From: Omphalotus guepiniiformis
Taxonomy: Eukaryota > Basidiomycota > Agaricomycetes > Agaricales > Omphalotaceae
Length of the DNA: 64,000 nucleotides
Reading direction: 5' to 3'
NCBI GenBank assembly: GCA_028554645.1
Contig: JAQOOI010000018.1
Location: forward strand, 930,001 to 994,000
Of this stretch, positions 37,128 through 46,531 are shown piece by piece. A program made the position numbers and the translations under genes. The notes under the pieces were generated by a model. The model was given only the letters and a program-made list of their open reading frames with translations, had not been told where the DNA came from and did no database searches. The stretch's first letter is position 1; each line of letters begins with the position of its first letter.

Positions 37128-37583
37128 TTTGGAATTCATGCGAGTGCGTAACGCAGCTTCGTCTTCGTTCAAGCCTATGCTGACTTCCGATTCATTCTTG
37201 TTAGATTGTTCTCGTCTGCTTTAAATTCCCTGATCAGAGTCAATACCAGGTCGATAATTTTGAACAAAGGTTCAACTATTCCGTGTAATCAAATTTGCCT
37301 GAGCCACTGTCGGTGTACTTTGTAGGGAACTATGCATATGTACCATCAGTATGATCGTCGCGATTAACGAATCGTTTACTAAGCCTAAACTCCGTACGGC
37401 ACCGAATTTTTCTTGTGGCTTATTTTGACCTTGTTTTGTTCACGACTCTCTTTTTTTCAACACTCTATTCTCCATTTCCAGCTTTGTCGAAATTTGTCTG
37501 TACTGAGGGATAGTTCATACTGCTAATTTGATGAGAGAAAAATGGTAAATGTTTCATAGTTTCAACTCTATAGCCCCTCACTG
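37128..37583. other. Upstream region of F-box copy 4
   Basis: 456 bp. It still shows a distant match to the array promoter (TTGTTTTGTTCACGACTC, TTCATAGTTTCAACTC). An ATG at 37542 directly before GTAAAT could be a one-codon first exon, as in copy 3. Confidence 0.45.
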
Positions 37584-39029
37584 ATGCATTCTGTATACGA
37601 TTCACAGTCAATTATCATTGGGACGACTCCGACTGAAAGTTCTAACAATGCTCTACTCCGAAACAATCGAGAAACTACAATCAACGATCTTCCAATTGAG
37701 CTTCTAGCCAAAATCTTCGTCGATTGTCTGTCTTCGGTGCCTCTACCACCGAATAAGAAACACGCTCCTTTACTCTTGTGCAATGTGACCACCCATTGGA
37801 GACGTATAGCACTATCGACCCCGGCTCTCTGGAGTCAAATCAAGGCAGACGTTCCGGAGCTGGACTGGGGGCAGGAATGGGACAAAGGAAAAGCTTGGAT
37901 CGCAACATGGCTCGAGCGGTCGGGAAACTCACCCCTGACTTTAATCCTAGACGTGGATGGCGATACTGATTCAGTCCAAATTTTATTGAGGTTGATCGCA
38001 CCGCATGCCTATCGATGGAAATTCTTATCTTTGAAGTGCAACGCCACTGCTTATAGCGACGAGTGTTACCCCGAATGGCCTCGAGGCGGCGCACCTTTGT
38101 TAGAGTGCGTTGACATATCTATAAGCCGAAGTTATCTAGACTTGTGGGACTGGCTTTGCACGGTCTTTGATAGGTCTCCTCGACTTCATACCATCACGTC
38201 CTCCCTTGTTCCCTTCTGCTTTAGTTGGCGTCAGATTCGCAGCATTACTCTCTCCTACAGGGCGCACCTTCATTCATTGCAATGCCGTGAAATACTTGAA
38301 GACGCACCCTCACTGGAGAGTGCGAACTTATTTATTACTGAGGTAGTGTCCTCCGACGCCGAGTCCGATTCCGACTCTCCACCAAATCTTCTACCACTCC
38401 GTCATGATAATCTCTGCCGGCTACGCCTTGCCAGCTACATTCCTCTCGCTCCATTACTTGACTGCCTTACTCTCCCTGCGCTACGAGAGCTGAATATCAA
38501 GCATGGCGAGGATCCTACAGTATGGCAGCAGCATCCTTACACTCCGCTCTCGCAACATCTTCACTCTCTATTGACGAGGTCTTCGTGCTCGATTTCGAAG
38601 CTTTCGCTTTCAATAACCATGATGAAAGAAGATGAACTCATCACATGCCTGAGTCATCCAAGTGTCAACAACAGCCTTGTCGAGTTGTCTATCCCTTGTA
38701 TCACCTTTTTCCCGAAAGATTCATTCTTTGATCATCTGACGGTGCGGGAAGGTGCCCCTTGTATCCTCCCGAAGCTGGAAACGATCCAGATAATAAATAT
38801 ACTGTGTGTCACTGATGGAGTTGTTTCACAAATGGCTACCTCTCGATGCGTCGGCCAGCCTGGACCTACTCCACCTCGGAATTGCCAGCTCAGACGGCTT
38901 ACTATTTGGTTCACGACGAAGCCGGAAAAAGATCGCCCGAAGGACTTTGCGCAGTTTAACGCTTTAGCGGCCTCCGAGTCAGAATTCTCTGTATCCTTTG
39001 AACCGTTTCTTTCAGCCTGGAATTGGTAA
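37584..39029 (+). CDS. F-box protein, array copy 4
   Basis: The most diverged member, open from an ATG at 37584 (MHSVYDSQSIIIGTTPTESS). F-box: TTINDLPIELLAKIFVDCLS, LLLCNVTTHWRRIA and STPALWSQI. Leu-rich segments include LLDCLTLPALRELNIKHGED, CSISKLSLSITMMKEDELIT and ILPKLETIQI. The end is RPKDFAQFNALAASESEFSV then SFEPFLSAWNW. An acidic insertion (SSDAESDSDSPP) distinguishes it. About 481 residues. An alternative spliced start at 37542 is possible. Confidence 0.83.
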   Translation: MHSVYDSQSIIIGTTPTESSNNALLRNNRETTINDLPIELLAKIFVDCLSSVPLPPNKKHAPLLLCNVTTHWRRIALSTPALWSQIKADVPELDWGQEWDKGKAWIATWLERSGNSPLTLILDVDGDTDSVQILLRLIAPHAYRWKFLSLKCNATAYSDECYPEWPRGGAPLLECVDISISRSYLDLWDWLCTVFDRSPRLHTITSSLVPFCFSWRQIRSITLSYRAHLHSLQCREILEDAPSLESANLFITEVVSSDAESDSDSPPNLLPLRHDNLCRLRLASYIPLAPLLDCLTLPALRELNIKHGEDPTVWQQHPYTPLSQHLHSLLTRSSCSISKLSLSITMMKEDELITCLSHPSVNNSLVELSIPCITFFPKDSFFDHLTVREGAPCILPKLETIQIINILCVTDGVVSQMATSRCVGQPGPTPPRNCQLRRLTIWFTTKPEKDRPKDFAQFNALAASESEFSVSFEPFLSAWNW

Positions 39030-39461
39030 GCTCATAGAGCAGCTCCAAGACCTTGCGCTGACATCTGAAGTAGACAAACTAAAGTGGCTTGTTTTGTACA
39101 TGGTCAAATCGACGAAGATTTCATGTCATGACCGTCCAAGCTGCAGTGGTCCGGTCGGATGATCCTGGCACTTGTAAAATCCATTAATTCTAATTCTTGA
39201 TCTACCACAGTTGTTGGTGATATTAATTGTCCAGTGATAGTTAGACACCCGTAGGAATAAGAAACCTTGCTTTGACTAGCGACAACTGCCGAAGTAGATC
39301 GGGTCTGGCTCAAGCGGGCAAGCCCGACCTGCGGTGGCCCGATGAGGCGGTTGTGAAGCAAATAGTGCTCATGCACCAACACATCAACTGCAGATACCAC
39401 GTCTGCGCTCTGACATAGAAGAAAAAGAAATAAAGGAGTGTCAGACCTCCTCAATACATAT
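39030..39461. other. Intergenic
   Basis: 432 bp between the last F-box gene and the sirtuin remnant. Nothing recognised. Confidence 0.45.
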
Positions 39462-40320
39462 TCACGAAAGACCCAAAGCAATAGGTAGCGTCTCATGACA
39501 CGGCCCAGTGAAATAGAAATCAGGAGGATACTGCGATTCCGAATTACATTTAAACTCCTCGAGGTTGAAAACAGCTACATTGCCACCATGATCTTGAACT
39601 TCATACGCGTAGGTTGGACTTTTAATGACGTCCCAACGACAATACATAAGTCTGCAGTGTCGATGAGCTCCCAGATTTCGCGCGAGTAGAAAGGTTATTC
39701 CTCGAACCAGACTACCCCTGGACGAAGGAGGCCGACACATAGTTAGCAATGAGGAAGAGAGCTCAATGGCAACTCATGAAACGGGCTTGTCACGGTCCCA
39801 GAATTTGGAAGCTGTATCGTATATTCGATTATTGCACTGCGTGCAGAGAGTATCCAGTACGCGACCGTGCATTTCCAAGATACGCGAAAGACCGCCACCC
39901 TCGACTGCTGCGCCAGGCTGAGCGTTTTCGAGCTGCTCCACAGTATGTTCGAGCGCCTTCTTGTCAAGACCGTCAATATTCTGCGTGACTAAAGTAAAAC
40001 GGGCCATCAGCGCCAGCGTCTTCCGCAACAGAGGTACACAGAGAATCGAAAGAGCATGATGAGCTGCATTTGGTTTGGCCTAGAGCACGCGCTCTCGCAT
40101 GGCATGATAATGCTGCCGAGCATAACCGGGTTTTTTAATGAATGCTTCGGGGGTTGCCAAAGTCTTTTGGATCATAGTTATCCTATACACCCCCAGCATC
40201 TCACCAGGTCGGTATGCCTGAAGCAGCGGAAAGCCCGGCTCCTACTAGTGCGACAATATTCTTGCTGCTCGCGAGCACCGTTCGAAAAGCTTTAACGTTG
40301 ACCGAAGGTGGTAGGGACAT
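39462..40320 (-). pseudogene. Class III (SIRT5-type) sirtuin, decayed
   Basis: An NAD-dependent deacylase gene in ruins. Start region: [20 protein letters not shown] then LSAASGIPT. Recognisable pieces follow in different frames: DAGG, TLATPEAFIKKPGYARQHYH, AKPNAAHHALS, RFTLVTQNIDGLDKKALEH, RILEMHGRVLDTLCTQCNNR, LLRPGVVWFEE, DTADLCIVVGTSLKV, YAYEVQDHGGNVAVFNLEEF and GPCHETLPIALGLS. Lesions include a TGA at 40201..40203 where FR is expected, TAG at 40183..40185 where a Trp is expected, an extra A shifting the frame before TLATPEAF, TAG at 40080..40082, two more stops around the second zinc Cys pair, and a shift after GTSLKV. Splicing cannot remove all of these. Confidence 0.85.
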
Positions 40321-40774
40321 GTTGAAATTGTGTGAAATCCCTGGATTTACCGGTGGTCAAGGTGAAGGTTGGTTAACGTTCCTCCTTCAGGTTCGCTTCG
40401 CCACATAAGATCCAAGGACAGCCGGTCCGGCCAAAGCCTACCCTAAAGACAAATTGAAAGAGTCGAAATGCTATTCTGTTGGTTCAACACAGGCTCAGTA
40501 TACCAGATTTGCACTCTTCGCAATTATCACAGTCCTCGAAACCTGAAGATGGATATCGGAAATCAGTGATAGACCTGCCATCAAGTTGGGTATTATCATA
40601 AAACATTGAAGGTACTATACAGCAGCGGCATGCGAGACAGAATGAAGGGTATTCCTGCGTTATCATAATGATGCCACAACACGTAGGATGGTTCCGAAAG
40701 CTGTCGTGTTGCTGTTTCAATCCCATAATAAACACAGACTGAACCAAGGAGTTTTGTAACTCCCTTACCATTCT
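40321..40774 (-). other. Gap with a short Cys-rich open frame
   Basis: A minus frame (40484..40771, 95 codons) contains CLACRCCIV and later FEDCDNCEECKSG. If a ~60 nt stretch between them is an intron, the pattern C-x2-C...DF...C-x2-C-EE faintly recalls the start of the elongation factor Spt4. The rest of that protein is absent. It could be a remnant or chance. Confidence 0.25.
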
Positions 40775-41658
40775 TCATGATGCTGGTACTTTCTCATCGT
40801 CAACCTCCTCCTTCTTCTTCACCGTGTGTGCATCGTCAATCATCTTCTCAATTTCCGTCAAATATGCAGAGAGCTCCTGTAGCGATTTGACACGTCAGGT
40901 CATCATAATCATATGTGATAAGTGGAACCACTGCGAACCGCATTATTCGGCTCGAACGCCAGTCCAACCTGCAGAGCTTCTGCTGCCTCGCCCGGGACAC
41001 CAAGACCCACTAATGCCTTAGCTTTGCGGAAATGTCCCTTACTCCAATTTCGCCTTACAGATATGACCGTCTCAGCGTCTGCTAGAGCGGATATGTAATC
41101 ATGCGACTCGCAATAGGCGGCGGAGCGATTGGAGATGATGGTAGAGAGCTCTTCGCGCATGACTTGGTTGCTCTCCCATGGTGGGCGCTGTACGGCTATG
41201 GAGGCGGCCATGGTGTAACGAGCGATTGCTTGGGAATGTTTGCCCGTTTTGTATAACGACTACAACCGAGCTTCAGATAAACGCAGCAACTTCTCATACA
41301 AGAAACGTACATTGCCCTCCTCCTTCGTGTTATTCACTGCCTGCGAAAGATTTTTCGAAATGATGTTTCCAGGCGGAGGTGCAGTGATATGGGGATTCTG
41401 AGCTAGAATCTTTGCCAGTCTGTTAAGATTGACATAGTCTAGATTACAATCCTTGCATTTTTCCAGCCGATGTGTCTCGCATACGAGGGTAGTACTGTCC
41501 GAAGCTACAGACAGAGTTACAGGTCGGAAATCTGCTTCGATAACAGCCTGTAAAGCTGGATCTGGTGTTGGTAGCGCCATCTGCTGAGGTTGCTGCGGGT
41601 CATGGGAGTGTGAGTGAGAATGCGATTCACCGGGAGCATGAGTATGTGAGTGCGACAT
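40775..41658 (-). CDS. SEC72: Sec72-like translocation protein with TPR repeats
   Basis: Cytosolic subunit of the Sec63/Sec62 complex for post-translational import into the ER; it docks chaperones through TPRs. Start 41658 opens with a His/Ser-rich head (MSHSHTHAPGESHSHSHSH). Then comes FRPVTLSVASDSTTLVCETH, KCKDCNLDYVNLNRLAKIL and a TPR region: LSQAVNNTKEEGN, LYKTGKHSQAIARYTMAAS, ELSTIISNRSAAYCESHDYI, WSKGHFRKAKALVGLG, EALQVGLAFEPNNA. Introns at 41310..41260 and 40938..40877, both phase 0. The acidic/Lys tail ends KVPAS. The start is 134 bp from that of the divergent NTPase gene. Confidence 0.88.
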
Positions 41659-41792
41659 GGCCGTTCTTTACTGGCCTTCAATTTGCTGGCAGTCGCGTCC
41701 GCTCATTCTCTTCTCGTGACTGTGAGAATCGAGGGCGCGGGTCACTTTGGAAAGCTCAAGAAGTCACACACTATCTCATTTCAAAGACGACA
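41659..41792. promoter_or_regulatory. Very short shared promoter, SEC72 / NTPase gene
   Basis: Only 134 bp separate the two start codons, so a conserved housekeeping promoter may also drive the accessory NTPase gene. No motif was recognised. Confidence 0.4.
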
Positions 41793-44617
41793 ATGTTCGA
41801 AGATACTCAGATGGCCCCTGTCACCGACACACATCCAGCGACCACGATTCCAGACAATTCTTCAATGGTTGTCGACCCCGCAACACCTCCTGCACTCAGC
41901 CTGAGTGCAGAGGAAATCAAAGACTTTGAGGGTTCAGCGCCTGTGTTAGAGTCAATGCTCAGCGCCCTTTCTGCTTCACATGAAGCTAAAGAAAGAAAAG
42001 ATATCTTTTTATTGTGCGAGTCAATGTGGAAAAATTATATTCAAGTCTCTTCTCTGCCCAACCGCATCAAACTATCTCTCCCTCTTCATCTTAAAGAAGA
42101 GGTGCTGCCGAGCATAGAACCAGGGACAACTCCTCTACTTGTTCTGCTTAAGTTGGCAGGTGAGTAGCATTTTCAACTATCTGGTTAGCATATCATGTAA
42201 TCTCTCCACACAGGGGTGGATTACAGAATCTCACCAATGTCTACATCCTCCTCCTCCAAGTATGTCCTCCAATTTTCTATCCTGCACTGTCTCTCATCTG
42301 CTGTACAGCTCAATTCTACATGCTGCCTTCAACAGGGAGTATGAAGGAGATACACCAGAGATCTTCCTGAAAACACTGGACCTGTATGAGGCTCTTTTCA
42401 CGTCTCACTCTCACTATGGCCGCATTATTCCCATTTTGCAATCCAGTGGAACTGGAAAATCAAGGCTCATGAAGGAGCTTAGCCGAAAGGTATCATATGT
42501 TTATGTTCTCCTTTTTGCTAAATGCTTATAGCAATATCAATTTCAGGTTCCTTTGGTCTCAGTTTGTTTGCGTGAATCAGATGATGAAAGAGCAGGTTGG
42601 CCACCTCGTGATGGTGCAGTTGTTGAATTCTTTAAGGCACGAGAGAACTATGTAAGCTGTTTTACCACTGATTTGCACCTGATTCTCATGTATTGTGTAT
42701 GCCTATAGGGAGAGGAGATGGCAGTATTCTTTCTTGCTGCCCTCTTTAATCGTCTTCATGACATCTATGGTATCAACTATACCATTGATAAAGTCTTTGA
42801 AGTGTTCTACGGAGATGAAAGTGTTGAAAATCGGCATGCTTTTTTCTCAGAGGTCTGCAAGGTGGCACATGATACCATGGAGCAGAAGAAAAACGAATTA
42901 ATTCAACTCAAGAGGAATTACAAGAATCTCACAGAGTGGTATGAATCTCTCTATAACAGGTTTTGCCAACAAATACAGGACTCTCTGTCAGCCAGACTTG
43001 CGGAGCTTGGTTTCGATAGGATGATAGTCGCAATTGATGAGTGCAGTTTTCTTGATCAAAACTCTGGGGCTGGAGAATATGGAATGTCATTGATAGCACT
43101 ATTGCGTATCTTCCAGGCCCAATCCAATCACTCATCTTTGATCTTGTATTGGTATCCTATTCTGGACACCAACACATCAGTAGGGGCCTTCTATCCTAAA
43201 AAAGAAAATGCTGCATCATATCGTCAAGGCAGCAAGATGCCACTCCTTCCTCCTTTTGTTCACCTTCCTTTTGATATCTTTGTTTCAAAAGAACCTCCTT
43301 CAACACCAATGGATGCATTGCACATCAAGCATCTTACTCAGTTTGGAAGGGCAGTGAGTAAAAAATCTTCTTTAATCATTAAAAAACTACTAATATCTGC
43401 TTAAATAGCTCTTCTCCTGTGCAGAGTCAGGGAATTCTGCCCTCTTAGAGGCTGGTAACAAACTCTTTGGGGGCAACTTTGAACAATTGGAAACCCCACA
43501 AGACACTTTGCGCGTCTGGTCACAGAGAATAATTCTCAATCTCTCTCGCACACCCGCTGCAAGATATCTAGCGACTGAGGGTGTCAATCGAGGCATGCGA
43601 TGGCTGGTCAGCATTGACACTGACACTGCCGAGACTATTGTTCCATCTGAACCCATTCTCTCCATTGCTGCAATGTTTGCCCTTACAAAGGGTCAGAGCA
43701 ATTCAGCCACACCATTTTCTTCCTCATACAAAGACTCAGTTAACAGTCTTCTTCAGAAACTTCAGGAGGAGACAGGAGTGCTTGACAAGGGACCTGCTGG
43801 AGAATTGGAGAGTCGCCTGATTCTCACGATGGCTCGCGATGCACATTGTCCTGGGAAGCTTGTTGACAACAGAGTTGATGTGGTGAAAGTCCACAACTTC
43901 ATCACAAGTCTGCTCAGTGACAGTCTTGGCCTGAGAGAAGAGGATGCATCTCTCAGAGCTAGTTTCATGGCTGCAACACAAGATGCGTACATTAATTTTA
44001 CGCATTTTTTGCAGATGGAAAAATCATTGTCTCCACTTCCTACTGCAGCATTGAAAGAGGCCTGGTCGCGTGGTGTTGCATTTCAATGCTACTCCAACGA
44101 GGCAGTCATAGACCTCCTCATTGTGTCCTACACTGGTTCACTAACAGAGAAGTGGGATGACAAGAACTTGGGACACATTGTGGTCCAAGTTAAGGCCAGA
44201 CAGCACGCAGCTGCGAAAGAACTAGTTTCCAATCTCATTGGTCCGCGAATTACATTTCCTGATGCCCCCAAAACACCGCGACAGCCCATCACTCCAATTG
44301 TCATCCTCATGGACCTTGGGACAAGGAGCCGATTCGGAAATGGAGGTCCTTTGGTACAGCTGAAGCACACACCAGTTGTTCACCCGCAAGGAAATTTCCT
44401 GGATCAAAATTTTTACATGAAGAGTCAGGCGGAGGAGATGGCTAGGTGGGCATTCCATGTGCGCGGCTGCTCTCCGGAGACATACCCAGTTCTGGAGGAC
44501 ATTAAGCACGAGAGGTTGAGGAGTTTGATAGGGGGGTACGAGAGTGATCCTTTGAAGCTGCGTGAAGAGGTGTTGAACAAGTTTCCTAAGAACCTTAGCA
44601 AGTTCTTCTCAAAGTAG
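41793..44617 (+). CDS. P-loop NTPase with nuclease-like C-terminal domain (Crinkler/CR-effector type)
   Basis: About 800 residues in six exons. The start MFEDTQMAPVTDTHPATT is followed by a helical N-terminal region. An ATPase domain comes next: GRIIPILQSSGTGKSRLMKE (Walker A SSGTGKS) and VPLVSVCLRESDDERAGWPP, then FDRMIVAIDECSFLD (Walker B, IDE). The C-terminal domain has FQCYSNEAVIDLLIVSYTGS and, further on, HIVVQVKARQ. This gives the acidic residue, core strand and V-Q-V-K pattern of PD-(D/E)xK nucleases. This architecture is known from Crinkler-like NTPase-nuclease families expanded in basidiomycetes; their role is disputed (effector, defence, or transposon-derived). Introns include 42160..42213 and short ones before LFSCAESGNSALL. 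No signal peptide. The promoter is shared with SEC72. Confidence 0.78.
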
Positions 44618-46113
44618 GGTGTAGTCTGCATGCATTAGTTAGAGGTTTCATTTGGGAAAATTTGTATTGTTCACTTGTGTCCTATGACTACTACCAGCGA
44701 TTATCGTTGATATAGATCCATCTTCAGTCCACCCCAATCAATGCGGTCGTTGCGACACATCATTCACTTCGCTGCATCCACGCAGGTGATGAGCGCATCA
44801 ATGAGCTCGCATGGGGAGAGGCAGCAGAGAGAAAGTAAACAACCTCGCCTGAGGTTAAGCTGCTGAGCCAGAAGCAGATGAACGGACGTAAGACAGTAGG
44901 TCAAAATGATCTGTTTTAATAGTCGTCAGCGTGAGAGGGAACCAAAAGAAGGCAGATATATGTCAATGGGCGGTGTTTGTGGTGGGCAGTGAGCTGCAAA
45001 ATTCGAGATGCTGAGTGAGGAGGCAAGGGTGTGAGGAAGCAGGCTATTCTTGAACCGTCTTGCCATTCCCGGCTCAATGGACGTAGGGGTACGTTATGTG
45101 GGCCTTGACGGGGGTGGTGAGGGTGTCGATGTGACCACGAGAGGTGGTGTATTACATACACGGAGGTTGCTTGGAAGAGAGGGAACGATGGCAACGTTGG
45201 AGTCACCATCAGTGTTGGAGTAGCCTGTAATAGCACAAAAGATGTGCATACACACCGAGAGTCGATATGGAGAATGGCCTATGAAAATGCGTTGGACATA
45301 GCGTCACCGTTACTCGCTATCGTGCTGTTGCAACTCATATTCATTGTAATCTTTGTTCGGATTATGGTGTCCTTCCACATGCAATCATCATTTGGCGCTC
45401 TTGTTATTTGCGTCCATCGTCATCATTGTCAGAATCGTTCAGAGTCATACTCCTCTCCGCTTTCTTCCTTTACACATCGGACCGCCCCAACGTGTCCGAG
45501 TGAAATGACTAGGACCTTTGATGGGCTTGGAGTTTGATCACGAAAGGGCCAAAATATTGTTCAAAGTGATATGCTGTCCTACAACATGAAATCAGAAAGA
45601 TGGTGAGCTGATAACTGAATCAATAACCTTAGAAGTCCACACTGCATACGGATTGGTCCATGGTCTGCAGCAAAGTCAAACATGAATATTAGTACATTGT
45701 CAAGCTTATCAGAGCTAAGGACATTGCGTCGGCACTCATGGTGAGGAATATGTCATACATGAAAGAGGTGGGCGCTGCAGTGAACTTCAGCCTCCAGGGT
45801 CGTGGCTTCCGGGTGCAAAGTTCATCTCCTTCACGCACGGCACACCCTTCACCACGATGCCGGAACGATGCTGATGCTCAAATGAACGGGAATTGTAAAA
45901 AGGACTTACTTTGTAACTTGTGTGCTTGAACTTGTCGGCCTGATCTGTACCCTAGAACTTGATGTTGATGATGACAATCCAGATGGAGTATGAGGTTGAC
46001 AGTTTGAATGTTTGAACGATGGTGCAGGTGATGTTGTAGAGCAGAGTGAACGACGAGTTCAGCGTCGCGTTGTTGAATGAAAGCGCGTCTTTCACCAGAA
46101 CCACCCCAGTCAC
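44618..46113. other. Intergenic, left flank of the LINE
   Basis: 1.5 kb with short frames only. The hydrophobic plus frame at 45244..45537 matched no family I know. The last 13-15 bp (46099/46101..46113) are the left target-site copy of the retrotransposon. Confidence 0.5.
46101..46113. repeat. Target-site duplication, left copy
   Basis: CCACCCCAGTCAC, preceded by AA, occurs here and again at 51090..51102 straight after the poly-A tail. The flanking sequence differs on the outer and inner sides. This is the expected signature of target-primed reverse transcription. Confidence 0.88.
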
Positions 46114-46531
46114 CAAACTCAGCTGTGTCAACTGTAGCAAAATCCAGGGAGCGGATTCACACCATCGCGCTGACGACCGCAACTGCCCAGACCGTCTTCG
46201 CCGCCTTCGGGTCGCGCGTGATAATAACCGACCTCCTAAACCAACCACCACTTCCACTCCACACCCCAACAGAACTTTCCAAATTGGTGATCAACCACTC
46301 TCGAACCCCAAACCGACGCAGCGTGAGGCAAAGAAGGCGAAACACATTGCACCTTCCCATCCCACCACCACCCCTGCCTATCACACCCCTGCCTCTACCA
46401 ACTCCTTCGCCGCCATTGACCCAGGACATGCTGCCAACGTCAGGGGGACTCTCAGACCGGCGCACGCTGCTCCACACCGACGTCGACATGAACTCCAATG
46501 TCTGAACAACCTCACCACCACATACGAGTAG
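46114..46531 (+). pseudogene. LINE ORF1 remnant (gag zinc knuckle)
   Basis: The frame open to the stop at 46529..46531 starts at the insertion edge with LSCVNCSKIQ and the CP-ending zinc knuckle. A Pro/Thr-rich C-terminal region typical of fungal LINE gag tails follows. The N-terminal part was never copied into this locus. Confidence 0.7.

Noticed and set aside
39462..40320. Explaining the sirtuin stops as introns
   Set aside because: One short intron (GTGAGA ... AAAAG) could hide two stops, but it would delete the conserved FRDAGGxW loop. Stops and shifts remain at 40080 and in the C-terminal half.
31133..40320. Repeat-induced point mutation as the cause of the pseudogenes
   Set aside because: The lesions are mixed indels and varied substitutions, not a run of C-to-T changes in one context, and near-identical F-box copies persist side by side.
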